Shown here: in pieces, positions 45,125-53,610 of the stretch
Position numbering within the stretch: the stretch's first letter is position 1
How the letters are laid out: each line of letters starts with the position of its first letter
Origin: an uncultured bacterium
GTDB lineage: Bacteria > CSSED10-310 > CALFER01
Length of the DNA stretch: 64,000 nucleotides
NCBI GenBank assembly: GCA_937951895.1
Contig: CALFER010000076.1
Location: 44,005 to 108,004, forward strand
Reading direction: 5' to 3'
Position numbers and translations under genes: made by a program
Notes under the pieces: model-generated
What the model was told of the DNA's origin: nothing
The model's input: only the letters and a program-made list of their open reading frames with translations
Databases searched by the model: none

Positions 45125-46312
45125 ATGGATAATAATAAAACGATCCGTCACATCGTCGGCGCTGAACGCCAGGACGTCATGTACCGTCTTGCCAGCTATG
45201 CCTTTCGATCGACTCCACCCATGCCCGACGCCGCGACGATCCATGACTCGATCGCACGTCGGGAGCACGCGGTATGCCTCGGCATCGAGATCGACGGCGA
45301 CATTCTTGCGACGGCCGCCTCGACACCCCTCACCCAGAATGTCCGGGGTCGCCTGCTCGGGATGGGAGGTGTCTTCTGGGTCGTCACGCAGCCACAGGCA
45401 CGGAAAAAGGGCTTCTGCAAAGCGCTCATGAGGGAACTGCTGGCCTGTATCCGGGCCGACAATCGCCCGGTGTCATGCCTGTACCCGTTCCGCGAATCCT
45501 TTTACGAACGTATGGGATATGTGACGTTCCCGCAGATGAAACAGGCCGTCTTTGCGCCTTCCGCCCTCCTGCCCGTCATGGACTTTCCGCACCGGGGTGC
45601 GGTCGAATTCACGCTGCTCGCGGATTGTCTCGATGAATACAGAGCGTATCTCGCCAAAATCCAGCTCAGGACGCACGGTATGGCGTTTTTCGATGTGCCG
45701 GATGAACATCCCGATGTTTTCAAGAGCGTCTGGGCCGCCCTGGCCCGTGTGGACGGAGAAATCTGCGGGACCATGCTGTATCAACTCCGGGGGGAGCATC
45801 CGACCGAGTTCACCATGAAGGTGAGTCGCTTTTACGCGCACACCGGCCCGGGGCGCTATCTGCTGCTCGACTGGATCGCCCGCCATACCGATCAGGCACG
45901 CTCGGTCGAAATGACGCTGCCGGCCTTCGAACTGCCGGAAACCTGGCTGTCGGATCTCAATCCGCGCGTCGAAACCTTCTATACTGCACCCATGGGTCGC
46001 GTCATCGATATCGAACGACTCGAGGGCATCGATGTCGGTCCCGGCGCACTTTCCATCGAGCTGACCGATCCGTTGTGCCCGTGGCAGGAAGGATGCTGGC
46101 GACTCGTCGCGGATGAGGGGATTCTGCGCGTCTCGCGCGGGACCGCAGCGGATTGCCGCATGGATGTTCGTGCTCTCGGCGCGCTGGTCTACGGAACGCA
46201 CGATCCGGAGGATTTCAACTCGAGGGGCTGGGCCGAACTGTCACCCGATCATGTGATCGCGCTGAGAGCGCTGTTTCCCCGAAAGGCGCCCTATCTTCAT
46301 TCATACTTCTGA
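45125..46312 (+). CDS. Eis-like GNAT N-acetyltransferase
   Basis: 395 residues, the size of Eis-family enzymes. N-terminal GNAT (about 8-150) has the acetyl-CoA loop QPQARKKGFCKALM and FYERMGYVTF. A second GNAT-like part follows, and a sterol-carrier-like C-terminal domain starts near residue 290. The chain ends in Phe, as in Eis proteins, where the C-terminal carboxylate helps catalysis. A Tyr in ETFYTAPMGRVID lies where the family has a conserved contact. Substrates of such enzymes include amines and aminoglycosides; which one here is open. RBS AGGAGG. Confidence 0.82.
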   Translation: MDNNKTIRHIVGAERQDVMYRLASYAFRSTPPMPDAATIHDSIARREHAVCLGIEIDGDILATAASTPLTQNVRGRLLGMGGVFWVVTQPQARKKGFCKALMRELLACIRADNRPVSCLYPFRESFYERMGYVTFPQMKQAVFAPSALLPVMDFPHRGAVEFTLLADCLDEYRAYLAKIQLRTHGMAFFDVPDEHPDVFKSVWAALARVDGEICGTMLYQLRGEHPTEFTMKVSRFYAHTGPGRYLLLDWIARHTDQARSVEMTLPAFELPETWLSDLNPRVETFYTAPMGRVIDIERLEGIDVGPGALSIELTDPLCPWQEGCWRLVADEGILRVSRGTAADCRMDVRALGALVYGTHDPEDFNSRGWAELSPDHVIALRALFPRKAPYLHSYF

Positions 46313-46328
46313 ACGGTACGCTGACGGA

Positions 46329-46357
46329 TTGAGTCCGGCATCCCCCTGTCGTATAGT
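46329..46357 (+). promoter_or_regulatory. Promoter of the ferredoxin-GNAT-AraC operon
   Basis: -35 TTGAGT, 17-base spacer, -10 TATAGT; expected start about 46364, with GCGGAGG ahead of the ATG at 46382. Confidence 0.65.
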
Positions 46358-46381
46358 CCGATTGTCCGCGGAGGATCCTTT

Positions 46382-47089
46382 ATGGAACAGGAAAAACGTG
46401 TGCTCGCCCTGGCCGCGAACCGGGGTGCGGATTACGCCGGAATCGCCGATCTGACGTCCGCGCACGATGAGATATTGCGCCAGGGACGACTCGATACCCG
46501 GATCTATCCCAGGGCCATTTCGGTCGGAATCGGCATGATCCATGACATTGTCGATCGGCTCATGAACGAGCCGGGCCGGGCGACCGCAGTCAGCTACAAG
46601 TCGCATTGTTACGACGTGATCAATCATCGGTTGGACGAGATCGGTTCACGGATCGCCGGATATCTTCAGCAAGAGGGGTATCGCGCGTTCCCGATCCCGG
46701 CCTCGAGGCGGATCGATGACGAGCGGATCTGCGGCATCTTTTCTCATAAACTCGCGGCGCATCTCGCGGGATTGGGCTGGATCGGCCGGAGCTGTCTGCT
46801 GGTGACGCCGGATATGGGACCGAGAGTGCGCTGGACAACGGTCCTGACCGATGCCCCGCTGACTCCCGCGGGCGATGTCATGGAACCACGGTGCGGGGAG
46901 TGCCGTCGCTGCGTGGACGCATGTCCGGCACACTGTTTCACGGGCGCTCCATTCCGGCCGGACGAGCCTCGGTCGGTCCGCTACGATGCATCGGCGTGCG
47001 ATCGACACTTCCGGAACATGAAAGCGTTGAATCCGGAAACCGCCGTGTGCGGTCTGTGTGTCGCGGTATGCCCGCATGGACGGCGGTGA
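46382..47089 (+). CDS. Double [4Fe-4S] ferredoxin-domain protein, short QueG-like
   Basis: 235 residues. The arrangement (ISVGIGMIHDIVD; GWIGRSCLLVTPDMGPRVRW; CGECRRCVDACP; CGLCVAVCP) matches epoxyqueuosine-reductase-like (COG1600-type) iron-sulfur proteins and gives eight cluster Cys. It lacks the C-terminal HEAT part and much of the cobalamin site of QueG, so it is probably a related reductase rather than true QueG. The next gene starts 3 bases after its stop. Confidence 0.8.
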   Translation: MEQEKRVLALAANRGADYAGIADLTSAHDEILRQGRLDTRIYPRAISVGIGMIHDIVDRLMNEPGRATAVSYKSHCYDVINHRLDEIGSRIAGYLQQEGYRAFPIPASRRIDDERICGIFSHKLAAHLAGLGWIGRSCLLVTPDMGPRVRWTTVLTDAPLTPAGDVMEPRCGECRRCVDACPAHCFTGAPFRPDEPRSVRYDASACDRHFRNMKALNPETAVCGLCVAVCPHGRR

Positions 47090-47092
47090 ACC

Positions 47093-47641
47093 ATGACCGC
47101 AAGTGAATCGATCCGCACGGATCGTCTGCTGCTGCGACGGTGGCGCACCGAAGACCGCGAACCGTTTTCGGCGATGAACGCGGATCCTCGGGTCTGTGAA
47201 TTTCTGCCGGGGACTCTGGATCGTGACCGGAGCGATGCGTTTGCCGATCGGATCGAGCGGCATTTCGAGCAGCACGGATTCGGTCTGTGGGCGGTCGAGA
47301 TTACCGCGGAGACCTCGTTTTGCGGGTACATCGGTCTGTCGATTCCGGCGATCCAAACACAGTTTACGCCCTGCGTTGAAATCGGCTGGAGACTTTCGCA
47401 CTCCCGATGGGGACACGGATATGCAACTGAAGGCGCACGCGCAGTGCTCGAATTCGGTTTCAACCGTCTCGGACTGAACGAAATCGTCTCGTTCACCGTT
47501 CCCCTCAACATCCGTTCGCGGCGGGTCATGGAGCGTATCGGGATGCAGCGCGATCCCGCGGACGATTTCGATCATCCCAATCTTCCGGACGGTCATCCGC
47601 TCAGGCGGCACGTCCTGTATCGGATTGCGAGGAACCGGTAG
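47093..47641 (+). CDS. RimJ/RimL-type GNAT acetyltransferase
   Basis: 182 residues. Typical Acetyltransf_3 order: IRTDRLLLRRWRTEDREPF, GFGLWAVEI, FCGYIGLSIP, VEIGWRLSHSRWGHGYATEGA (acetyl-CoA loop) and NIRSRRVMERIGM. It should acetylate a protein N-terminus or a small amine. It is followed directly by the AraC gene with no gap. Confidence 0.9.
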   Translation: MTASESIRTDRLLLRRWRTEDREPFSAMNADPRVCEFLPGTLDRDRSDAFADRIERHFEQHGFGLWAVEITAETSFCGYIGLSIPAIQTQFTPCVEIGWRLSHSRWGHGYATEGARAVLEFGFNRLGLNEIVSFTVPLNIRSRRVMERIGMQRDPADDFDHPNLPDGHPLRRHVLYRIARNR

Positions 47642-48571
47642 ATGAAAGCCCAGTCGTCAACCGCTCTCGAGTATCGTCGCCGGGTGTGTCTGGCGATGAA
47701 CTTCATCTCCGAAAATCTCGATCGCGAGCTATCCGTGGAGGAGATCGCGCGGATCGCTTCGTTTTCGATGTTCCATTTTCATCGGATTTTCAAGGCGGTC
47801 GTCGGCGAGACCGTTTCCGAGTTCACGCGGCGGATCCGGTTGGAGGCTGCCGCGAATCGACTGATGGCGGAACGCGATGAAACAGTGACCGAAATCGCCT
47901 TCCGGTATGGTTTTTCGAGTTCACAGAACTTTGCCAGGGCATTCCGGGTGCATTTCCGAGAATCGCCGTCCGGGTTTCGGATGCGCAGGATCGGAAACAA
48001 GGTGAGCAATCCGGGAAACGCTTTGTCCATGAGAGTCGCCTATTCTGCGGACATGGTGCTCAACAACCAGCCGACTCAGGAAAGGAGACAGGCGATGCAC
48101 GCGAAGATCATGGATTTACCCGAGTATCGTGTGGCGTATGTGCGGAAACTGGGAGCGTACGGAAAGGAAACGTGTGAGCAGGCGTTCGGTGAACTGATGC
48201 GCTGGGCGGGGCCGAAAGACCTGATCGCCTCCGGAACGATGATCGGTGTGTACTGGGACAATCCGGAGGTGACACCGCCGGAAAAGTGCCGTGTCGACGC
48301 CTGCATCAGCGTGCCGCCCGGAATGAAGCCCGAAAAACAGATCGATATCCAGACCATCACCGGTGGTCGGTACGCCGTGTGTCGATTTGAATTGGCTGAA
48401 GACAACTTTCAATCTGCCTGGGATGAGGCGTTCCGCTGGATCGTTCAGAGCGGGCACGAATGCGATGACAGGCCGTGCTACGAGCGGTATCATTCGAGTC
48501 CCGAGGAGCATCCCGATGGTAAATGGGTGTTCGATATCTGCAGCCCCCTGAAGGAAACGCACGGATCGTGA
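47642..48571 (+). CDS. AraC-family regulator with GyrI-like effector domain
   Basis: 309 residues. Two HTH motifs of the AraC type lie at about 10-120 (LSVEEIARIASFSMFHFHRIFKAVVGET; VTEIAFRYGFSSSQNFARAFRVHF). A GyrI-like/effector-binding domain (about 150-305) begins AKIMDLPEYRVAYVRKLGAY. This is the Rob/SoxS-like layout used for small hydrophobic ligands. It ends the three-gene operon and probably controls it. Confidence 0.9.
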   Translation: MKAQSSTALEYRRRVCLAMNFISENLDRELSVEEIARIASFSMFHFHRIFKAVVGETVSEFTRRIRLEAAANRLMAERDETVTEIAFRYGFSSSQNFARAFRVHFRESPSGFRMRRIGNKVSNPGNALSMRVAYSADMVLNNQPTQERRQAMHAKIMDLPEYRVAYVRKLGAYGKETCEQAFGELMRWAGPKDLIASGTMIGVYWDNPEVTPPEKCRVDACISVPPGMKPEKQIDIQTITGGRYAVCRFELAEDNFQSAWDEAFRWIVQSGHECDDRPCYERYHSSPEEHPDGKWVFDICSPLKETHGS

Positions 48572-48574
48572 TGG

Positions 48575-48604
48575 TTGCCTATCCGGCCCTCTGTGGGTTA
48601 TAAT
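48575..48604 (+). promoter_or_regulatory. Leaderless promoter of the hybrid histidine kinase gene
   Basis: -35 TTGCCT, 18-base spacer, perfect -10 TATAAT, six bases, then ATG. The predicted +1 is the A of the ATG and there is no Shine-Dalgarno. It starts 4 bases after the AraC stop. Confidence 0.7.
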
Positions 48605-48610
48605 CTTTCG

Positions 48611-51600
48611 ATGGAAGAAACACAGGGGACCATTTCGAACACACAGCGGTATTGGATTGTCTCGATCGTTCTGGGAATGGCAGGGTACTTCACGTGCCTT
48701 GCCATTCATACCCTCGGGATGGACGGGTTCTGTTACGTTTCATTTGCGTTTCCTCTGCTCGTTGCGTTTGCCTACGGTTTCCGCTGGAGTTTCGTGACGA
48801 CCCTGACAGTCTGTGTTCCGATCTACATGCAGCTCCACCCGATATGGACTGAGCCGGCACAGCGATGGACACTGACGCTCTGTTTCGCATTTCTGATCTG
48901 GCATGCATCGCTTCATGGTGATTCGGCCCGATGGCGTTTTGTCAGGCATCCCTTGCTGACGCATTGGGTGTTTTTTGTTTTTTTCTGGATCGCAGCTCGC
49001 TTGCGGATCAGCGATTCAAGCACGATTTTTGTCTCCGGGACACCCACTCCCCTGTTGTTCTACGGTCCGTACGGCATGCTCGAAATCTGGATCCTGAAGA
49101 ACAGTCTCGTTCTGTTTTACATCCTGATCGCGGTGCTGGCGATGCTCCGGCTGAACTCGATCCGTCGTATCCTGAAACTCGAAACGGATCCGCATGCCCA
49201 TTCCAACGAGTACATCGTGGCAGCGTCCGCCTTGATATTCACAATCGCCTGGTTTTTCATGATCGCGGTCAAAGCGCTTTTCTCGGATCAGAACATGCCG
49301 TTTCACCAGGTTTGGGAGCATTACGACACGGATTTGTCCTTCTTCGTACTCACAGGGCTCGGCCTGTTGTTCGGATATCTGTTGTGTGCCTATTCCGAGA
49401 TCCAATCGCGAAACCGGAAAGAACTGATGGAATCGAGCATTCGCCTGAGAGGCAAAGATGAGCAGATCGTGGATATCAGCAACAATCTGCTGAACGGGAT
49501 GATCTACCAGATCCTGTATCGGAGTGCGACGGATCGAATATTCACCTATGTCAGCAAGTCCGTCGAGCGGTTTTACGGGATCACGGTAGAAGAGGCCATG
49601 GCGGATCCGTCCCGGATCTACAGCCGGGTTCATCCTCTGGATATCGACCGGCTTGTGAAAACCGAGAACAGTGCGCTGGAAAATCGGACGGCGATGATCG
49701 CCGCGGTCCGGATGTTCAATCCCGACGGTTCGATCCGGTGGTCTTCATTTGTGTCGACACCGAAGTTCCGGGACGACGGCACTGTGCTCTGGAACGGAAT
49801 CGAATTCGATATCACCTCACAGAAGACGGTTGAAGAATCGCTTCGCATCTTCAAGGCATCGGTTGAAGAATCAGCGGATGCGGTGGGCATGTCCACTCCG
49901 GAAGGATATCACTACTATCAGAACGCGGAATTTACCCGGTTATTCGGCGAGATCGGGGCTGATCCTCCTTCGACTGTCTACGTCGATCCTGCGATCGGAC
50001 GGCAGGTGTTTCGCACCATCATGAGCGGCGCGTGCTGGATGGGTGAGGTTCTGATGTACAGCAAGGATCGAAGCATCCTGCACATTCTGCTGCGTGCCTA
50101 TCCGATCATGAATGACGACGGTAATCTCATTGGTCTGGCGGGTCTCCATACCGATATAACCGGTCGTAAACGGATGGAAGATGCGCTTCTCGTATTTAAA
50201 AAATCCGTGGAATACTCGACGGATGCCATCGCCCTGGCGACTCCGGAGGGGCTTCATTACTATCAGAATGCCGCGTTTACGTCGATTTTCGGTGAGATTG
50301 GTGTCATGCCGCAAGATGTTTATGTCGATCGATCAAACGCGGATGAGGTGTTCGCGACCATCCGGAGCGGTCGACCCTGGGTGGGTGAAATCGAGATGTT
50401 GGATAAATCTCGAACAGTGATTCATGTCATGCTGAAGGCGTATGCCATTTTCGACGAGCACAGGCAGATCGTGGGGTTGGCCGGCAATCACACCGATATT
50501 ACGGATCGGAAGTTGGCGGAGGGGCGATTACGGGAAAGCGAGGAACGATTAAGAGCGTTGATTGATGGCGCGCCGTTCGGGTCGCATCAGTATGAACTCC
50601 AACCGGATGGCCGACTGGTATTCATCGCCTTCAACAAATCCGCCGAATCGATCCTCGGAATACCCCTCTCCGGGTATATCGGAAAAACAATCGAAGAGGC
50701 TTTTCCGGGACTCGTGGACACGGTCATTCCGGATTCCTATCGTGAGGTCGCCCGCACGGGACGACCCTTCAATCTGGATCAGATCGTGTACGAATCGGAC
50801 GAACTGCGGGGTGCATACGAAATCTATGCGTTTCACACCGGACCGAACCGGATGGCGGTCTTTTTCCTGGATATCACGGAGCGAAAAAGGAGCCAGGAGG
50901 AACGCGAGCGATTGCGGGAGCAACTCGTGCAGATCCAGAAACTCGAATCCATCGGTCAACTCGCCGGAGGCATCGCGCACGATTTCAACAACACCGTTCA
51001 GACGATTATCGGCAACGCAGATCTCGCCATCAATGCCCTGGAACCCGATCATCCTGTCCGGGAGGAACTCGATGAGATCCTGAAAGCGGCCGAACATTCG
51101 GCGGAACTCACCCGCCAGTTGCTGGCATTTGCACGGAAGCAACCCATCGTCCCGAAGGTTCTCGATTTGAATCGAACGATCGATGGGATGCTGAATCTGT
51201 TGAACCGGATGATCGGCGATCAGAACCGTATTGTCTGGGAACCGGGAGACAGTCTCGGGATGGTCAGGATCGATTCATCCCAGATCCAGCAGGTCATCAC
51301 GAATCTGTGCATCAACGCTCGTGATGCATCCCCCTCACAATCCGACATCATCATAAGGACGGATCGGATCACCGTCAGCGACGATGGTACCTCGAGATAT
51401 CCGGATGCGCTCCCCGGGGTATACATCAGACTCTCTGTGACCGATCACGGCAGCGGGATGGATTCCGAGACGAAAGGCAGAATCTTTGAGCCCTTCTTCA
51501 CGACCAAGGAGGCCGGACGCGGGACCGGCCTGGGCCTGTCGACCGTATACGGTATTGTGCGTCAGAACTGTGGTTTTATCGATGTCGTGAGCGCTCCGGG

Positions 51601-52057
51601 GCGCGGATCCCGTTTCGATATCCATTTCCCGATATATACAGGCGATGCCGATGCCGTACCGCATCCTGAGCCGAATCGTTCGGACGGCAAGCGCGATGCC
51701 TTGATACTGCTGGTCGAAGACGATCCGACGATTTTGCGTGTCTATCAGTTGATGATCGAAAAACTCGGATACAGGGTGCTCGCCGCATCGACTTCGGCTG
51801 AAGCCATACGGATTGCCGAGACGCATGGCCGGGAAATCGATCTTCTGATGACGGACATGGTGATGCCGGGGATGAGCGGGAAGGACCTGGTCGATCATCT
51901 CAGATCAAAAACACCGGGCCTCGCAGTTCTATGCATGTCGGGTCACTCGGAAGACATTCTGGCTCGATCACCTGACACGTGCTCCGATGTCCACTTCCTC
52001 CAAAAGCCTTTCAACAAACAGCAACTCTCTGACAAACTTCTGGAGATTCTCTATTAG
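48611..52057 (+). CDS. Membrane hybrid histidine kinase with four PAS domains and receiver
   Basis: About 1148 residues. Six or seven membrane helices (about 10-270) form the sensor. PAS domains sit at about 290-410, 415-540, 540-660 and 665-790. The middle two are near repeats (SVEESADAVGMSTPEGYHYYQNA against SVEYSTDAIALATPEGLHYYQNA). The kinase core has the phospho-His in GQLAGGIAHDFNN, an N-box with NARDASPS and G-boxes DHGSGM and GTGLGLSTVYG. A C-terminal receiver has LLVEDD and the acceptor Asp in LLMTDMVMPG. It phosphorylates itself and then its own receiver; an output partner is not encoded next to it. Confidence 0.9.
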   Translation: MEETQGTISNTQRYWIVSIVLGMAGYFTCLAIHTLGMDGFCYVSFAFPLLVAFAYGFRWSFVTTLTVCVPIYMQLHPIWTEPAQRWTLTLCFAFLIWHASLHGDSARWRFVRHPLLTHWVFFVFFWIAARLRISDSSTIFVSGTPTPLLFYGPYGMLEIWILKNSLVLFYILIAVLAMLRLNSIRRILKLETDPHAHSNEYIVAASALIFTIAWFFMIAVKALFSDQNMPFHQVWEHYDTDLSFFVLTGLGLLFGYLLCAYSEIQSRNRKELMESSIRLRGKDEQIVDISNNLLNGMIYQILYRSATDRIFTYVSKSVERFYGITVEEAMADPSRIYSRVHPLDIDRLVKTENSALENRTAMIAAVRMFNPDGSIRWSSFVSTPKFRDDGTVLWNGIEFDITSQKTVEESLRIFKASVEESADAVGMSTPEGYHYYQNAEFTRLFGEIGADPPSTVYVDPAIGRQVFRTIMSGACWMGEVLMYSKDRSILHILLRAYPIMNDDGNLIGLAGLHTDITGRKRMEDALLVFKKSVEYSTDAIALATPEGLHYYQNAAFTSIFGEIGVMPQDVYVDRSNADEVFATIRSGRPWVGEIEMLDKSRTVIHVMLKAYAIFDEHRQIVGLAGNHTDITDRKLAEGRLRESEERLRALIDGAPFGSHQYELQPDGRLVFIAFNKSAESILGIPLSGYIGKTIEEAFPGLVDTVIPDSYREVARTGRPFNLDQIVYESDELRGAYEIYAFHTGPNRMAVFFLDITERKRSQEERERLREQLVQIQKLESIGQLAGGIAHDFNNTVQTIIGNADLAINALEPDHPVREELDEILKAAEHSAELTRQLLAFARKQPIVPKVLDLNRTIDGMLNLLNRMIGDQNRIVWEPGDSLGMVRIDSSQIQQVITNLCINARDASPSQSDIIIRTDRITVSDDGTSRYPDALPGVYIRLSVTDHGSGMDSETKGRIFEPFFTTKEAGRGTGLGLSTVYGIVRQNCGFIDVVSAPGRGSRFDIHFPIYTGDADAVPHPEPNRSDGKRDALILLVEDDPTILRVYQLMIEKLGYRVLAASTSAEAIRIAETHGREIDLLMTDMVMPGMSGKDLVDHLRSKTPGLAVLCMSGHSEDILARSPDTCSDVHFLQKPFNKQQLSDKLLEILY

Positions 52058-52653
52058 AGCGTCCGGAAGTCGGTCCATGAAAGCCCACCATCGAGTAAAC
52101 CTGAATCACTGCGGATCGTTGCTGTGGAGAAACAACCGTTCATTGGTCCGAGATCCGCAGGCAGAGGAATCTCCAGAATCGGACCCGAGTAACCGAAATC
52201 GCCGGGAATCGATGCATGTGAATGAGCGGTTCAGGTGACGATACGAATGAGGGGAACGAGGGATCCGGAACGAGGAAGTAATAGAGTCCATAGGCTTCCA
52301 GGGCGATATTGCAGTCGATCGGAGCTTCGGAGGGGCTTCCGCGGAGATCGAGTTCGAGTCGGAGCGGGATCCCGGAACTGGTGCCGGAATCGTTGGTGCG
52401 GACTCCGATGCTGAACGTGACAGGAATTGTACTCCGGTGAGTCCCGGTCGGGAGTGTTATGGAACCGCGAACAGAGTGATTCAAGGCTTCAGAGTGGATC
52501 GAAATCAAAAAACCAGGATCCAGAATCGCCCGGTGGTTATGCGGTGCCGATGGATGGGGATCGTGTCGCTGACAACTGTGAAGTCAGCATCTATAATGGC
52601 CAGAACAGTAGACAGATGAGTGATTCAATAACAATATAGTGAGTCCATTTCAT
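52054..52653 (-). pseudogene. Decayed gene for a small exported protein with relic shared C-terminal domain
   Basis: On the minus strand an ATG at 52653 behind GGGAGG starts a signal-peptide-like MKWTHYIVIESLICLLFWPL and then meets a stop. After a frame change (open from 52508) it reads ITLPTGTHRSTIPVTFSIGV, then LRLELDLRGS and ALEAYGLYYFLVPDPSF, the aromatic core of the shared domain. Near 52200 another frame change continues as GDFGYSGPILEIPLP, ending SWTDFRTL at 52054. At least two frame breaks make it nonfunctional unless the sequence has errors. The rest of the 755-base gap 52058-52812 holds only the next promoter. Confidence 0.65.
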
Positions 52654-52751
52654 ATACACCTCCCGTGGATGACAGGCCATTCATTTTCAAGTTACGTGCA
52701 TTCTCAGTGTAAGTTTGGCTGCATGATCCCTCGGTTCGGTCATGCAGTCGA

Positions 52752-52780
52752 TTGACAAAGCGTCGAATCAGGATGAGAAT
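52752..52780 (+). promoter_or_regulatory. Promoter of the exported protein gene at 52813
   Basis: -35 TTGACA (perfect), 17-base spacer, -10 GAGAAT; expected start about 52787, with AAAGGAG ahead of the ATG. Confidence 0.55.
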
Positions 52781-52812
52781 GCGGATGAAACCCGATGTTC
52801 AAAGGAGAAGCG

Positions 52813-53595
52813 ATGTTTAGGAGATGGCTGATTGTGATCTGGTTGATCCGGCTTATCCCGATGGCCCTCGCTCAGGGTTGCGTCGATATTCACCTCAAAG
52901 ATGGCCGGGTAATCGCAGGTGTCCGAGTCGAATACGAGGACATCTACGATCAACGGTATGTGATCTATTCATACCGGAATGACGCGACTCCTCACCGTCT
53001 CCCGATGCTGCAGGTCAGACAGATCACGGCCGGTGAGTGTAAAGATGGCGTGCCGAAGCCGACTCCCATGACACTGCCGGACTCGCCCCAATCCGATTCC
53101 GGACAAACCGATGACCTGACCAGGAGATGGAACACTGCGGTGGAAATCCTGGCGGATGGAAATGACATCCGCAGGAAAAAGCGTTGGAAGGATGAGATCG
53201 TCGGGCGGTATGTCAGGGCCTGCGGAGCCGTACGCGATGTCGAAGCCGGACGGGTCACGCATCGTGTAAAAGTGGCTGTGTCCGGCGCGACGAAGGATTC
53301 GGATCAGCTTCTCGTGCAGGCCAATGTCCCCAAGGGACGCGAAGGGCTGCTCGAAACGCTGAACATCGACGATGCGATCTGTGTGACGGGCCGGATTTCA
53401 GATTCCCGGCATGTCGGGACACGACGGGCGGATGAAACGGATGAGTTCCTCCTGGAACTGGAAAATCTGATGGATCCCACCAAACTGATCGTCGATGTCG
53501 TTATCGATGACTGCCGGGTCGAGCGCGGCAAGGAATCGGACAAACCCGTGCTCGATCAGTCGGAACCCCGTGAAACCCCGCTGCATGCAATCTGA
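52813..53595 (+). CDS. Exported protein with OB-fold-like region
   Basis: About 260 residues from the ATG behind AAAGGAGAAG. Signal peptide MFRRWLIVIWLIRLIPMALAQG. Residues about 24-65 (VDIHLKDGRVIAGVRVEYEDIYDQ ... RYVIYSY) look like a short beta-sheet repeat of the DGR-x-I type found in periplasmic proteins. Residues about 105-215 (RRKKRWKDEIVGRYVRACGAVRDVEAGR ... INVDDAICVTGRI-like strands) resemble a tRNA_anti/OB-fold. Function unknown. It converges with the gene at 53611, 15 bases apart. Confidence 0.6.
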   Translation: MFRRWLIVIWLIRLIPMALAQGCVDIHLKDGRVIAGVRVEYEDIYDQRYVIYSYRNDATPHRLPMLQVRQITAGECKDGVPKPTPMTLPDSPQSDSGQTDDLTRRWNTAVEILADGNDIRRKKRWKDEIVGRYVRACGAVRDVEAGRVTHRVKVAVSGATKDSDQLLVQANVPKGREGLLETLNIDDAICVTGRISDSRHVGTRRADETDEFLLELENLMDPTKLIVDVVIDDCRVERGKESDKPVLDQSEPRETPLHAI

Positions 53596-53610
53596 TCGAT
53601 TACTGCATTC

